Source: Deltaproteobacteria bacterium | GTDB taxonomy: Bacteria > Desulfobacterota > Desulfobacteria > Desulfobacterales > ETH-SRB1 | DNA length: 64,000 nucleotides | NCBI GenBank assembly: GCA_030272815.1 | Contig: JAJSZT010000014.1 | Span: 1-64,000, forward strand | Reading direction: 5' to 3' | Shown: piece after piece, positions 1 through 12,250 of the stretch | Position numbering within the stretch: the first letter of the stretch is position 1 | How the letters are laid out: every line of letters begins with the position of its first letter | Translations under genes and position numbers: made by a program | Notes under the pieces: generated by a model | The model's database searches: none | What the model was told of the DNA's origin: nothing | What the model saw: only the letters and a program-made list of their open reading frames with translations

Positions 1-18
1 AGGTCTGTTTTATCGATA

Positions 19-702
19 TCAATTTTTTGCGTTTTCTATAACCGAGGATTCCTGCATGGTTCTCAGCTTTGCCAGCTCCCATATATAATCATACAGATGA
101 AGGCCCTTGCTGGCAGCTATTATTTCACCGTCCTCGACACCTATCTCTTGCGCCATATACTCTTTTAACATCTGTATGGCTCCGAGATTGGCCGGAAAAC
201 CTCCCCATAGATCCCACGATCTGAAGTAAATCATAAAATGAAGCTTTCCATAGCGGATTCGGGTATCAATTCCACGCAGGCAGGGAGGATCTTTTAGATA
301 TAAAGCCTCTGGATTACCCACTGTCATATATGCCTGGTTTGTACCGTGACCATCTTCTTTATACATGCGGATTACTTCTGCTATCTGTGACTCAAGATAC
401 TGACCATAAGTATAATCTTCGGTAGGCTGTTTTTCAGAGGTCATGAGATAAGGAAGGTACTCTTCTAGGTATCCGTCGGCTACAGGGTTTGGAATTCCTA
501 GGGATGGGGGTATGTCGGGAAGAAGCGGGCGAATGCCGGGATGTTTTATGTGAACGGTTATATAATCAAACTCAAGTCTCTCCTGTCCCTCATAACTGCC
601 CCTGTCTATTTTATATCTGTGCCCCCTATTTATGATGCTGTAAACGCACTGGTACCAAGCGTCCGGAATATCCCTGGCTTCTATTGATATTATATTCAGC
701 AT
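19..702 (-). CDS. Thymidylate synthase, archaeal/ThyA-like type
   Basis: The 227-residue product resembles the short thymidylate synthase family first defined in methanogens, which would methylate dUMP to dTMP using methylene-tetrahydrofolate. What is visible: a PPCLRGID stretch near residue 141 that would carry the catalytic cysteine; an FRSWDLWGGFPANL stretch matching the dUMP-binding Arg-Ser-x-Asp region of ThyA; and a C-terminal SKGLHLYDYIWE matching the family His-x-Tyr element. It is shorter than E. coli ThyA (264). It lies just downstream of gyrB on the same strand, separated by about 140 bases that hold an inverted repeat, so it may be transcribed separately. The related dCMP/dUMP hydroxymethylase branch is the main alternative. 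Confidence 0.75.
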   Translation of the reverse strand: MLNIISIEARDIPDAWYQCVYSIINRGHRYKIDRGSYEGQERLEFDYITVHIKHPGIRPLLPDIPPSLGIPNPVADGYLEEYLPYLMTSEKQPTEDYTYGQYLESQIAEVIRMYKEDGHGTNQAYMTVGNPEALYLKDPPCLRGIDTRIRYGKLHFMIYFRSWDLWGGFPANLGAIQMLKEYMAQEIGVEDGEIIAASKGLHLYDYIWELAKLRTMQESSVIENAKN

Positions 703-718
703 ATTTTAAACCGTTATA

Positions 719-841
719 AACGGATTTCTCACAAATTTAGTTTGCCGCAGGCGCAAGGCGCAGGCTATGAAGCTGTGGTATTTCACCGCAAATGGCCTGC
801 AACACAGCGGATGTGGTGAAATCAGCTTGTGAGAATTTGGT

Positions 842-842
<1 letters not shown>
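719..842. repeat. Intergenic palindromic element after gyrB
   Basis: The gap between gyrB and the thymidylate synthase gene is filled by an element whose ends are imperfect inverted copies: TTCTCACAAATTTAG on the left and GTGAGAATTTGGTTT on the right. The gyrB stop codon sits immediately at the right end. It may act as a transcript end or be a small mobile repeat. Confidence 0.5.
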
Positions 843-4395
<3,553 letters not shown>

Positions 4396-4628
4396 ATCTA
4401 TTCCTTAATGAATATATTATTAATATTAATAATATATTATTGTTTATAAGTCTAATAACTTTTTAATTATTTAATTTTATTGATAAAATCATTATTATTT
4501 TTAATGAAAAATATAAATAATATTGTTTTATAATAATAGAAATATAAACATTATATTTTATATTGTTAATAAAAAACAAATTTTTGACAAATTATTATAT
4601 CATTTTAAACAATTTTTTAATTATAATA
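4396..4628. other. Very AT-rich intergenic stretch upstream of dnaN
   Basis: About 230 bases made almost wholly of A and T, with runs such as AATATATTATTAATATTAAT. It carries the dnaN promoter region. Such composition resembles a DNA-unwinding element, but I found no TTATCCACA-type DnaA box on either strand here, so calling it an origin is not supported. Confidence 0.4.
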
Positions 4629-4803
4629 CGTAAGCGTTTTACGTTGAAATTAGAAAATAGAAATTTGGCCTTTATGCTTTTGTACTGCTGATGAACGTAT
4701 TCAATATCTGATAACGTTTCTGTCAGTTTGTAAACATCCAGATCGTAAACTCGTTTCATCTCTCCCAAATTTCTATTTTCTAATTTCAAGCCGTGAACGG
4801 CCA
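4629..4803. repeat. Dispersed palindromic repeat R1, long copy
   Basis: One of three related elements in the window (others near 37541-37676 and 51738-51887). The shared parts are a GAAATTAGAAA..AGAAATTTGG start, a TTTATGCTTTTGTACTG core and an end AATTTCAAGCCGTGAACGG that inversely matches the CCGTTCACGG start of the best copy. This copy has extra DNA in the middle. Read on minus, that DNA gives VYDLDVYKLTETLSD, which resembles the N terminus of the four-helix-bundle (23S intervening sequence, S23) protein family. The short copies may therefore be internal-deletion derivatives of an S23-bearing element. Confidence 0.6.
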
Positions 4804-4894
4804 CTATAATACTATATATTGTATTTTTATATTTTTAACATAAATATATATACTGTTTATTAGGTAGTTACAAGAAAATTTTATAAAATAAAAT

Positions 4895-5022
4895 AGACGG
4901 CTTTGTAAAAAGTCCATTTTCTGTGTTACGCTGCATCTTTCGTCATTGCGGCGTAGCTATAAGTACGCCTCTCTCCTCAAAATTTGCGTGCCTTAAAACT
5001 AAAGTTTTTTACTTTGCCGTCT
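4895..5022. repeat. Palindromic element R3
   Basis: A 128-base element bounded by inverted ends: AGACGGCTTTGTAAAAAGT on the left and AGTTTTTTACTTTGCCGTCT on the right (about 15 of 19 positions pair). It sits just upstream of the EndoQ-helicase fusion gene. It may be a miniature transposable element or a foldable repeat; only one copy is in this window. Confidence 0.6.
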
Positions 5023-5083
5023 AAATTAAGACTTTAACTTGATAATTATTCTGGAAGTTCATTCAAAACAGGAATTTTGATTT

Positions 5084-8000
5084 ATGAAATTTATTACAGA
5101 TCTTCATGTTCATTCTAAATTTTCAAGAGCAACAGCAAAAAATATGGATCTTGAGAATATATATATTTCAGCTCAACTTAAAGGAATAACGGTTGTCGGA
5201 ACTGGTGATTTTACACATAATGGATGGCTTTCGGAAATAAAAGAGAAATTACAGCCGGCCGAGGAAGGACTTTTTAAACTAAAAGATGAATTATCTCAAA
5301 AATGCGATGAAAAAGTTCCATTATCATGCCGCAATAAAGTCCGCTTTCTTTTAACTTCAGAAATCAGCAATATATATAAGAAAAATAATAAAACTCGAAA
5401 AAATCATAATCTTGTATTTATGCCCGATCTTGATTCCGTATATAACCTAAATTTAAAGTTAGATAAAATTGGTAACATAAAATCAGACGGAAGGCCCATT
5501 CTTGGTTTAGATGCCAGGGATCTTCTGGAGATAGTTCTCAAAACATCAGAATCGGCACTCTTTATACCCGCTCACATATGGACCCCCTGGTTTTCGCTTT
5601 TTGGTTCAAAATCAGGTTTTGATTCCATTGAAGAGTGTTTTGAAGATCTTTCTAATTATATTTATGCTGCAGAGACGGGTCTTTCTTCAGATCCACGGAT
5701 GAACTGGAGGGTTTCAGGGCTGGACGGTCTTACGCTTATATCAAATTCTGATGCCCATTCCCCTTTTAATCTCGGAAGGGAAGCGAATATTTTTAATACA
5801 ACTCTTTCTTATACAAAAATTATGTCTGCAATAAAATCAGGGAATCCAGGAGAATTTTTAGGAACTTTCGAGTTTTATCCTGAGGAGGGTAAGTACCATC
5901 TTGACGGACATAGAAAATGCAAAGTTTGTTTAAAACCAAGCCAAAGTATAGCAAATAACGGTTTGTGTAATGTATGTGGAAAACCCCTGACTCTCGGCGT
6001 ATTATACAGGGTTGAAGAGTTGGCGGACCGACCCGAAGGTCTAAAACCAGAAAAATCACATCCATATTACAACCTTGTTCCTCTCGCAGAAATATTATCA
6101 GAAATTTTAAATGTAGGACCAAAATCTAAAAGAGTTCAGCGAAACTATATGGCTGCGCTCGAATCCCTAGGGCCGGAATTCGAAATACTTCATAATCTTT
6201 CTATAAATGATATTGAAAAAGCCGGAATTCCTTTACTTGGAGAGGCCGTTAATCGGATGCGCAAAAAAAAGGTTACTATTTTTCCCGGCTATGATGGAGA
6301 ATATGGAAAGGTAAAAATTTTTAGACAGGGCGAGAAGGAAAAACTTCTGGGACAAAAACAACTATTTATTATTCCTGAAGAGACAACTTTCCTTGTCGCA
6401 GACACTTTAGTTAAACCCTTAACACATCAAAAAATTTGTAAGATTCCTAAAAAACAGACAACAGGTTTTTCCAAAGAGCCTGACCAAATAAAATATAGTA
6501 AGCAAAAGAAAACAGTAGCTCCGCTTAATAAAGACCAGCTTAAAGCAGTTAAGCATAAAAAAGGCCCCTTGTTGATTGTAGCCGGCCCGGGCACAGGTAA
6601 AACACTTACACTCACACACAGAATCGCTTATATCATCACAGAAAGAAAGGTTTCGACAGATAATATACTTGCTGTAACATTTACAAACAAAGCAGCTCGG
6701 GAAATGAGGGACAGGCTTTTATTATTAATGGATAAAACAAAAAAGCTGCCTGAAGTTACCACATTTCATTCTTTTTGTTTTAAAATTTTAAAAAATCTGA
6801 ATAACGATAAAAATTATACGATAATAGATGATTATGATCGAAAGACACTAATGACAGAGGCAATAAAACAGGCTGAAATTAAAGGAGTTAAAGTTTCAAC
6901 AAAACCCTCAGCCCTATTAAAGATGATTATTTCCGCTAAACAAAACATACTTTCTCCGCAAGACAATTTAAAAGAAATAAATGAGTCGGAAACAGAAGAA
7001 CTTTCTGCTATCTATAAGGAATATCAAAATATTTTATCAACTCAGGATCTATATGACTATGAAGATTTGATTTTTAATATGGTAAAGCTGTTGGAATCAG
7101 AGATGGATTTTTGTAAAAAATATCAAGACAAATACAAACATATATTTGTTGACGAATATCAGGATCTAAACCAGGGACAATATAGAATTATAAAAGCCCT
7201 TACAAATTCCGACAGTAATATATGTGTTATAGGTGATCCTGACCAGTCAATATATGGATTCAGGGGTTCAGATGTTCGTTATTTTAAGAATTTTCTTAGA
7301 GACTACCCCGAAGCTAAGGCTATAAATCTAAATCAAAACTATCGATCAACCGAAACCATACTTGAAGCATCATACCAGACCATAAAAAACCATATAGATT
7401 TCAATATATTAGGTTCAGCCTCGCGTGTTTATTCTGATATTAAAGGGACAAAAACAATAAATATTATTGAGCTTGTTTCGGAAAAGGCTGAGGCCGTAAC
7501 AATTGGTAAGATAATCGAAAAAATGGTAGGAGGAATTGGATTTCATTCTATTGACTACGGAAGCGTTGATAGTTCTTGTACAAAAAAACAGATGGGTTTT
7601 TCAGACTTTGCCGTGTTGTTTAGATCCTGGATTCAGAGCAAGATCATTGCAGATGTTTTTGATAATGCCAATATTCCATATCAGATATTAAGTAGAGAAA
7701 ATGCTTTTAATTCAAAGGGTGTTTCGGAGCTTTTATCTTTTTTGAAAATAATTGACGGGAGAGGTTCTTATGTTGATTTTGAAAGAATTATAGATTTAAC
7801 AAAACCAGGTATCGGTAAAAAAACCTTAGAAACATTCAAAACATGGTGTTATAAAAATAAATTTTCGCTTAAAGAAGCTATGTTAAAAGCTTGTCGTTTT
7901 CCTGTTGATGGTATGAGCAGGTCAAGCCAGCAGAAGCTTTATGGTTTTATTGTTAACACTTTAAAAATAAAAGAAAAGATTAAAGATTTGACGATTGAGG

Positions 8001-8500
8001 AAAAGCTTTTGTATTTAGCTGAAAAAACAAAAATCAAAGATATAATTACAGAACAAGCCTTAAACGACATAATTGTTATGACACGTAATCCGGATGTAAA
8101 ATCCAGCGGTTTTCTTTCATCAATAGCGCTTAATACAGATACGGATATTTATTCCTCCCGGGCAGAAAAAGTCTCACTAATGACCATGCACACAGCCAAA
8201 GGTCTTGAGTTTCCGGTGGTTTTTATTGCCGGCTGCGAAGATGGGTTTATACCTATGAGAAAACAAGGAGATGAAGAACCGGATATTGACGAAGAAAGAA
8301 GGTTGTTTTATGTAGCAATGACTCGTGCAAGAGAAAGGCTTTACTTTACATATGCAAAAAAACGAAGGGTTTATGGAAAGATGATTGCAAGAGAGGTCTC
8401 TCCGTTTATAAATGATATAGAAATGAGCCTAATAAAACATGAAGAGAGCTATTTTAAAAAGACAAAAAAGAAAACCGGCACTCAGTTAAAATTGTTTTAA
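5084..8500 (+). CDS. EndoQ-like PHP nuclease fused to UvrD/PcrA-type helicase
   Basis: A 1138-residue fusion. Residues 1-400 form a PHP phosphoesterase of the endonuclease Q type, an enzyme that nicks DNA at deaminated bases. Metal ligands are visible in DLHVHSKFSRA, GTGDFTH, TSEISN, AHIWTPWFSLFGSK and SNSDAHSP. A four-Cys zinc module follows (CKVC...CNVC near 285-305). Residues about 480-1138 form a superfamily 1 helicase: Walker A GPGTGKT, Walker B VDEYQDLNQ, GDPDQSIYGFRG, NYRST, TMHTAKGLEFP and FYVAMTRARERLY. All helicase motifs look intact. The fusion suggests lesion nicking coupled to strand unwinding. An ATG with only weak upstream purines is used. It is divergent from dnaN. Confidence 0.88.
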   Translation: MKFITDLHVHSKFSRATAKNMDLENIYISAQLKGITVVGTGDFTHNGWLSEIKEKLQPAEEGLFKLKDELSQKCDEKVPLSCRNKVRFLLTSEISNIYKKNNKTRKNHNLVFMPDLDSVYNLNLKLDKIGNIKSDGRPILGLDARDLLEIVLKTSESALFIPAHIWTPWFSLFGSKSGFDSIEECFEDLSNYIYAAETGLSSDPRMNWRVSGLDGLTLISNSDAHSPFNLGREANIFNTTLSYTKIMSAIKSGNPGEFLGTFEFYPEEGKYHLDGHRKCKVCLKPSQSIANNGLCNVCGKPLTLGVLYRVEELADRPEGLKPEKSHPYYNLVPLAEILSEILNVGPKSKRVQRNYMAALESLGPEFEILHNLSINDIEKAGIPLLGEAVNRMRKKKVTIFPGYDGEYGKVKIFRQGEKEKLLGQKQLFIIPEETTFLVADTLVKPLTHQKICKIPKKQTTGFSKEPDQIKYSKQKKTVAPLNKDQLKAVKHKKGPLLIVAGPGTGKTLTLTHRIAYIITERKVSTDNILAVTFTNKAAREMRDRLLLLMDKTKKLPEVTTFHSFCFKILKNLNNDKNYTIIDDYDRKTLMTEAIKQAEIKGVKVSTKPSALLKMIISAKQNILSPQDNLKEINESETEELSAIYKEYQNILSTQDLYDYEDLIFNMVKLLESEMDFCKKYQDKYKHIFVDEYQDLNQGQYRIIKALTNSDSNICVIGDPDQSIYGFRGSDVRYFKNFLRDYPEAKAINLNQNYRSTETILEASYQTIKNHIDFNILGSASRVYSDIKGTKTINIIELVSEKAEAVTIGKIIEKMVGGIGFHSIDYGSVDSSCTKKQMGFSDFAVLFRSWIQSKIIADVFDNANIPYQILSRENAFNSKGVSELLSFLKIIDGRGSYVDFERIIDLTKPGIGKKTLETFKTWCYKNKFSLKEAMLKACRFPVDGMSRSSQQKLYGFIVNTLKIKEKIKDLTIEEKLLYLAEKTKIKDIITEQALNDIIVMTRNPDVKSSGFLSSIALNTDTDIYSSRAEKVSLMTMHTAKGLEFPVVFIAGCEDGFIPMRKQGDEEPDIDEERRLFYVAMTRARERLYFTYAKKRRVYGKMIAREVSPFINDIEMSLIKHEESYFKKTKKKTGTQLKLF

Positions 8501-8786
8501 TCGTAAAAGTTCACCACGGAACGACACGGAGGTTCACAGTTCCAGGGTTCACGGTTAGAGAGCGATAAAAATTAAACAAGGCAACCAACCATAGGCCTAA
8601 CAACCCGAACAGTTACGATAATTCAGTGTAATTCCGTGAAAATCCGTGGTGAACTATTACTTTTAATCCACAGATAATCCACAGATTACGCAGATTTTTC
8701 TACCTGTGCGTGTCTGCACGCAGACAGGCGTGAGTTGTTAGGCTTAAATTTTCGACTGTTTGATAGAATAGACAGGGAGCTTAGAG
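8501..8786. repeat. Composite intergenic repeat R6
   Basis: No gene. The element is bounded by TTCACCACGGA at 8510 and TCCGTGGTGAA at 8643, which are inverted copies. Inside is GGTTCACAGTTCCAGGG followed by TTCACGGTTAGA, which recurs at 41914-41942. The sequence near 8620-8655 recurs inverted near 51643-51680. After it come TAATCCACAGATAATCCACAGATTACG and a small GC-rich hairpin near 8703-8733. Confidence 0.6.
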
Positions 8787-9005
8787 ATGAATATTGCTGA
8801 TAAAACAACGGCTAAAGAAGCCATAGATATGTGGCGCAATAAAGACTCCAAAGAACAATTACGACACATTCGACTATCAATTGAAACCCTGGAACTAAAC
8901 CAGATGCATTATGAAAACATAGAAAACGAGAAAGGAGTTATAAGATCTGAAAACGCAATAGATATACTGATCCAGAGAAGAAAAGAAATAGAGTCCGAGT
9001 TATAA
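8787..9005 (+). CDS. Small hypothetical protein, 72 aa
   Basis: A 72-residue, charged, apparently all-helical protein with no motif I recognise. The ATG follows an AGGGAGC ribosome-binding-like sequence about 9 bases upstream, which supports translation. The composition (many Glu, Lys, Asn, Ile; no Cys) resembles small antitoxin-like or regulatory proteins, but no partner gene is adjacent. Downstream, in the opposite direction, lies a broken PIN-domain gene. Function unknown. Confidence 0.5.
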   Translation: MNIADKTTAKEAIDMWRNKDSKEQLRHIRLSIETLELNQMHYENIENEKGVIRSENAIDILIQRRKEIESEL

Positions 9006-9102
9006 CTCACATGCATTTATTACTCAACTCGCACCAATCTCTTGCGCATGCGGACTTGCGAAAAGCACATGAGAAAGATTTTTAGGTCCATAGGAATAAC
9101 AA

Positions 9103-9306
9103 TTATCTCAGCCATTCTACTTGAATTATCTCTTCTTTTTCAAGCACTTTGAACTCAGGATCTCCCGAAAGCAGAAAGCATTCGTGGATTTTGGCCAAGG
9201 CTGTAGTAAATGAATCTGCATAAGAAATCGGGTAGTTTGCCTTGAGTGTACCAGCCGTTATAAGGAGATTCTCATCAATGTGATCTACAAACAATCTGAA
9301 TGGCAT
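9103..9306 (-). pseudogene. PIN-domain (VapC-like) toxin, C-terminal fragment
   Basis: Only the last 67 residues of a PIN-domain RNase remain. The region LKANYPISYADSFTTALA is the typical third acidic motif of the family, and LLSGDPEF followed by VEWL is the usual end. The N-terminal half, with the first catalytic Asp and the Glu, is missing; the reading frame continues upstream into sequence unlike a PIN domain. The remaining part therefore cannot form an active site. No intact antitoxin accompanies it. It lies on the opposite strand to the other toxin-antitoxin genes nearby. Confidence 0.7.
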
Positions 9307-9388
9307 TGAAGCCACATCAGCCGAAATGGTGGTCAGCTCTACGCAGGGCTGACGACTCTGCCTGCCTTGATAGATATGGCTACACGGG

Positions 9389-9429
9389 AAGTAAGAAACT
9401 GTCAAGACCTGTTTCTTACTTTTTTTTTT
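9389..9429 (+). terminator. Intrinsic terminator-like hairpin
   Basis: A perfect 11-base inverted repeat (AAGTAAGAAAC / GTTTCTTACTT, loop of 11) is followed by a run of about ten T. This is the shape of a rho-independent terminator for plus-strand transcription. The adjacent genes do not explain what it terminates, so it may be left over from a lost gene. Confidence 0.6.
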
Positions 9430-9516
9430 GGAAAACCATCCTTGCAGCAGCTATAATGATCGGCGTTTACAGGGAGCCATCCCAAACGACGATAGGGGAT
9501 GGGGCTTCATTCTTAA

Positions 9517-9610
9517 AGGCGGTTTTCTGTTGACCATAACCAGCTAATTTGGTATGGATTTTTGTGCTCTGTGGAGTTTCGTGTCATGAGCACAGTGAGG
9601 AAGGAATTTT
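9517..9610. repeat. Dispersed repeat, copy A
   Basis: Shortest of four copies of a sequence reading TTTTCTGTTGACCATAACCAG ... TTTCGTGTCATG(A/G)GCACAG. The others are near 11818-11917, 14964-15060 and 18409-18490. The other three copies lie downstream of tails of the ABC-3C ATPase gene; this one does not. Confidence 0.75.
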
Positions 9611-9648
9611 AACGAGGATGAAATTATCAATTTGTGATAGACTTTTTT

Positions 9649-9900
9649 ATGATTGAACAAAAAGATATAAAATTCTCAAGGCATTCGAAAAGGCGTATGA
9701 AGCTATATGGAATTTCTGAAGAAGATGTGTTGAATGTCCTGAGAAATGGCAGAAAAGAAACATCAGGGGATGGGAAAATATTTTTCCTTCATGATATTAA
9801 TGAGAAATTCAAATATCCTATAAAGGTTATTACGGTTCAGGGAGATAAGGCGTTTGTTATTGTCAGCGCTTATCCATTGAAAAAGAGGAGGAAAAAATGA
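9649..9900 (+). CDS. DUF4258-family (RelE-like fold) toxin candidate
   Basis: About 83 residues from the internal ATG at 9649 (an earlier in-frame ATG lies five codons upstream). The segment FSRHSKRRMKLYGISEEDVLNVL is the hallmark start of DUF4258, a compact RelE/HigB-like group often coding for mRNA interferase-type toxins. The end ITVQGDKAFVIVSAYP matches the usual last strand. Its stop overlaps the start of the DUF2283 gene (ATGA), as expected for a two-gene module. Toxin activity is inferred from family context only. Confidence 0.72.
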   Translation: MIEQKDIKFSRHSKRRMKLYGISEEDVLNVLRNGRKETSGDGKIFFLHDINEKFKYPIKVITVQGDKAFVIVSAYPLKKRRKK

Positions 9901-10160
9901 GAGTAAGTTATGATAAAGAAGTGGATGCGCTCTACCTTGAGTTGTCAACTCAAAAGCCTGATGGTGTAATTGAAATTGAAGAGGGGATCAATATCGATGT
10001 GTCGTCTGATGGAAGTATTGTTGGCATTGAATTCATTGATGCCGCAAAGAAAATGCCGTTGGACAGCTTCTTGAAATATGAAATTGATGGTGAAAGCATC
10101 GGGCTGATGGCAATGATGCAGAAAAACAAAAACGATTCACCTTTGAGCTTTAAGCTTTGA
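9897..10160 (+). CDS. DUF2283-family protein, putative antitoxin
   Basis: An 87-residue protein starting MRVSYDKEVDALYLELS, the usual opening of DUF2283, and continuing GINIDVSSDGSIVGIEFIDAA. The family regularly follows DUF4258 genes and is regarded as the antitoxin partner. Start codon overlap with the upstream gene implies coupling. The last residues (SPLSFKL) come from a simple tandem sequence built on GAGCTTT at 10144-10175, so the natural end has probably been replaced by repeat DNA. Confidence 0.7.
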   Translation: MRVSYDKEVDALYLELSTQKPDGVIEIEEGINIDVSSDGSIVGIEFIDAAKKMPLDSFLKYEIDGESIGLMAMMQKNKNDSPLSFKL

Positions 10161-10263
10161 GCTTTGAGCTTTTGGCTACAAATAGAATATCCGGCATAAC
10201 ATTCATAATGTAACAACTCTTTTCTGTGAAAAGGGGTGATCAAAAACTTTTAGGGACGACCCA

Positions 10264-10386
10264 GTGCACAGTGTTTGGGCTTACAATCAGGAAAACCATT
10301 GGGCAGTCCTAATTACTGTGTATCGTCCCGATCCAAAACTCTGGATCAACTGGCGAACAAGGAGGCCAAAAGATGCTGTCATTTGA
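10264..10386 (+). pseudogene. DUF4258 toxin, 5'-truncated remnant
   Basis: Read in frame this gives WAYNQENHWAVLITVYRPDP followed by KLWINWRTRRPKD and a stop, the typical last third of a DUF4258 protein. There is no N-terminal part; upstream DNA is the GAGCTTT repeat area. The stop overlaps the start of the zinc-finger gene by 14 bases, as in complete DUF4258/YgiT pairs. The related intact pair is at 14033-14595. Confidence 0.72.
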
Positions 10387-10639
10387 TAAGTGCCCCGTGT
10401 GCGGTGGCGAAATGGTCGAAAAAGACGTTGAGAAACTTCTGCGTGGTGGAAAGCACACCGCGGTATTAAGTGCACGCGCTGAAATTTGTTTGCACTGTGG
10501 CGAGCGACTTTATTCCAAAGAAGTTATCAGCCGTTTTGAGCAAATTCGATCCAAACTTATGCGTCAAGAACTGGCTGATTTTCAGCCGATAGGGCAATCA
10601 TTCCAAGTTCCCGGCGAATACTCGAATACGCAATGCTAA
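10373..10639 (+). CDS. YgiT-type zinc finger protein (MqsA-like antitoxin)
   Basis: 88 residues with two Cys pairs (CPVC near residue 7, CLHC near residue 40), the zinc-binding part of MqsA-type antitoxins, followed by the usual ERLYSKEVISRFEQI helix. The DNA-binding C-terminal helix-turn-helix of full MqsA is absent, as is normal in the short YgiT group. An AAGGAGG motif precedes the ATG. Its toxin partner directly upstream is truncated, so this antitoxin appears to be orphaned. Confidence 0.75.
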   Translation: MLSFDKCPVCGGEMVEKDVEKLLRGGKHTAVLSARAEICLHCGERLYSKEVISRFEQIRSKLMRQELADFQPIGQSFQVPGEYSNTQC

Positions 10640-10795
10640 CAAACAATATCTTATCTTTTCCCCAAGCTTAATATTTAAGATGGGTGATCTTGTGCCCCCT
10701 TACATAGCTAATTTATATACAGGATTGTTCTAAAACTGCAAATGTGAAGGGATGTCCCAGAAATCTTAAGAAATAAACAAAATGTGAGGTAAATA

Positions 10796-11053
10796 ATGAG
10801 TGCTTTGAATACGCTAGAAATTTCCCAGGATATATTAGATTCTGCCAGGCTGACAGTAAATGATCTGAAAGTAGAAATAGCAATCAGTTTATACTCTCAG
10901 AGTCGGCTCTCAGTTGGCAAGGCACGTGAGCTGTGTGGCATGTCATTATGGGAATTTCGTCAGTTGCTTGCTTCTCGCCGCATTTCACCGCATTATGACG
11001 TGGATGATTTCAAGGACGATCTGGCGACCCTGCGTGAATTGGGGCGGTTATGA
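10796..11053 (+). CDS. UPF0175-family antitoxin
   Basis: An 85-residue protein whose core SLYSQSRLSVGKARELCGMSLWEF matches UPF0175, a small helix-turn-helix family that partners PIN-like DUF3368 proteins. The C-terminal HYDVDDFKDDLATL is also typical. A GTGAGG-type ribosome-binding site precedes the ATG. The stop overlaps the toxin start codon at 11050 (ATGA). The antitoxin reading frame is undamaged while its partner carries a frameshift. Confidence 0.75.
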   Translation: MSALNTLEISQDILDSARLTVNDLKVEIAISLYSQSRLSVGKARELCGMSLWEFRQLLASRRISPHYDVDDFKDDLATLRELGRL

Positions 11054-11470
11054 TTGTCGTAAGTAATACATCGCCCTTAACTTAATCTGGCAGCTATCGG
11101 TCAGTTTGATTTGCTTCATCGCCTGTATCCTGGCGTAAATATTACCGACGGAGTGTGGGATGAGTTGAACGCTATGGAAAATCGCTGGCCGGGCGGTGAA
11201 GAAGTCGCTGCTGCTCACTGGATTAAGCGCTATTCCGTTCGAAATCAGCTATTGGTCAATGCCCTAAGACGTGATATTGATCGTGGAGAAGCTGAAAGCA
11301 TTGTGTTAGCGATAGAACTTGAGGCCGATTTAATTTTGTTAGATGAGAAAGAGGGTCGGCATGCCGCGCAACGGCTGGGATTAAAGATGGTGGGAGTCGT
11401 TGGTATTTTACTGGAAGCAAAAAAGAAGAGTTTTGTGGACAGTGTTAGGCCTCATCTTGATGCGTTATGA
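11050..11470 (+). pseudogene. DUF3368 PIN-like toxin with a frameshift
   Basis: Translation from the ATG at 11050 gives MIVVSNTSPLT and then a stop at 11083. If one T in the TT at 11082-11083 is removed, the frame continues NLAAIGQFDLLHRLYPGVNI and on to the end, a normal DUF3368 protein of about 139 residues. The first acidic region (SNTSPL), the later RGEAESIVLA and LILLDEKEGRHAA motifs are all recognisable. So a one-base insertion has split an otherwise complete toxin gene. A sequencing error is the alternative explanation. Confidence 0.78.
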
Positions 11471-11609
11471 CAAGTCGCCGGGTTCTATTTGAAGGAATCT
11501 CTCTACCGATATGTTCTTAACTTGGCGGGAGAAGTCAAATCATAACACAAAGAGACTCGTTCATAAGTCAGATACATAGGGAGCAGCGCTTATGACAGAG
11601 GACAAACAT

Positions 11610-11672
11610 GTCCCGACCCGCTTGACGGATGCTACTGAGGACAGCGGTTTGTTCGGTATTCGATTTGGATAG
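11610..11672 (+). pseudogene. 3' tail fragment of the ABC-3C ATPase gene (copy B)
   Basis: In frame this gives VPTRLTDATEDSGLFGIRFG and a stop, the C-terminal end of the intact gene that finishes at 18233. No upstream part of that gene is present. The sequence after the stop also matches the DNA after the intact gene, so the copied unit includes the gene end and its downstream flank. Confidence 0.8.
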
Positions 11673-12250
11673 GCGCAACGATTCTCATGAAGGTTGGTCA
11701 TGCCAACCTGCTAATTTTACAGAATAGCCAGCTTAAACTGGTTCTCATTGAGGGGTTACAACGGCAATTTTATGTTGAATCCTGTTCTGTTTCAGACCCA
11801 TTCTTCAGATGGCCAGGGCAAGGTGGTTTTCTGTTGACCATAACCAGCTAATTTGATATGAATTTTATAGACTCTGTGGGATTTCGTGTCATGGGCACAG
11901 TGAGGAAGGACATTTCTGGCAAGAGCTCGTAAATGAAGCGGAAAGCGCGTATTTTGGAGCGATATGCGCTTTTTCGTACATTCTAATCTATTAGCAGAAC
12001 CGGCACGCCATCTGTGAGTCTCCCCATGTGCCATTTCCAAGGCGGTCAAAAGAACAATGAAAGATAATTCAATATGGGATCTCCCTTCTTTTTCAAAACT
12101 TTGATCAAAACTGTAAAACTGGAGGATGTCCCAAGTTTCCCTTAGCAGACGAGTTGGTATTTTCAGAGAAAAACTTTGTATCGATAAAACCTTTAAAAAG
12201 GAATACGATGGGATAAGTGCGCTAATCAAGATGTGACACATACACATTCA
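11673..12250. repeat. Downstream-flank repeat, copy B
   Basis: About 470 bases matching copy C (14818-15190) closely and copy D (18234-18597) more loosely. It contains the shared TTTTCTGTTGACCATAACCAG segment, a GCGCGTATTTTGGAGCGATATGCGC imperfect palindrome and an AAGAACAATGAAAGATAATTC stretch also found at 18501. No plus-strand gene is visible. A minus-strand reading frame stays open through copies B and C but I do not support it as a gene. Confidence 0.7.

Noticed and set aside
4595-4804. Minus-strand 69-residue frame as a gene
   Set aside because: It is wholly inside repeat R1; only the N-terminal part resembles S23 proteins and the rest is repeat sequence.
4396-5083. Replication origin (oriC) call
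   Set aside because: AT-rich, but no DnaA boxes seen and dnaA is absent; composition alone is not enough.
8660-8695. TAATCCACAGATAATCCACAG as DnaA boxes
   Set aside because: Related to TTATCCACA but not matching, and part of a dispersed repeat.
11792-12247. Minus-strand 151-residue frame as a gene
   Set aside because: Entirely in repeat B; its openness is shared with copy C because of recent duplication.
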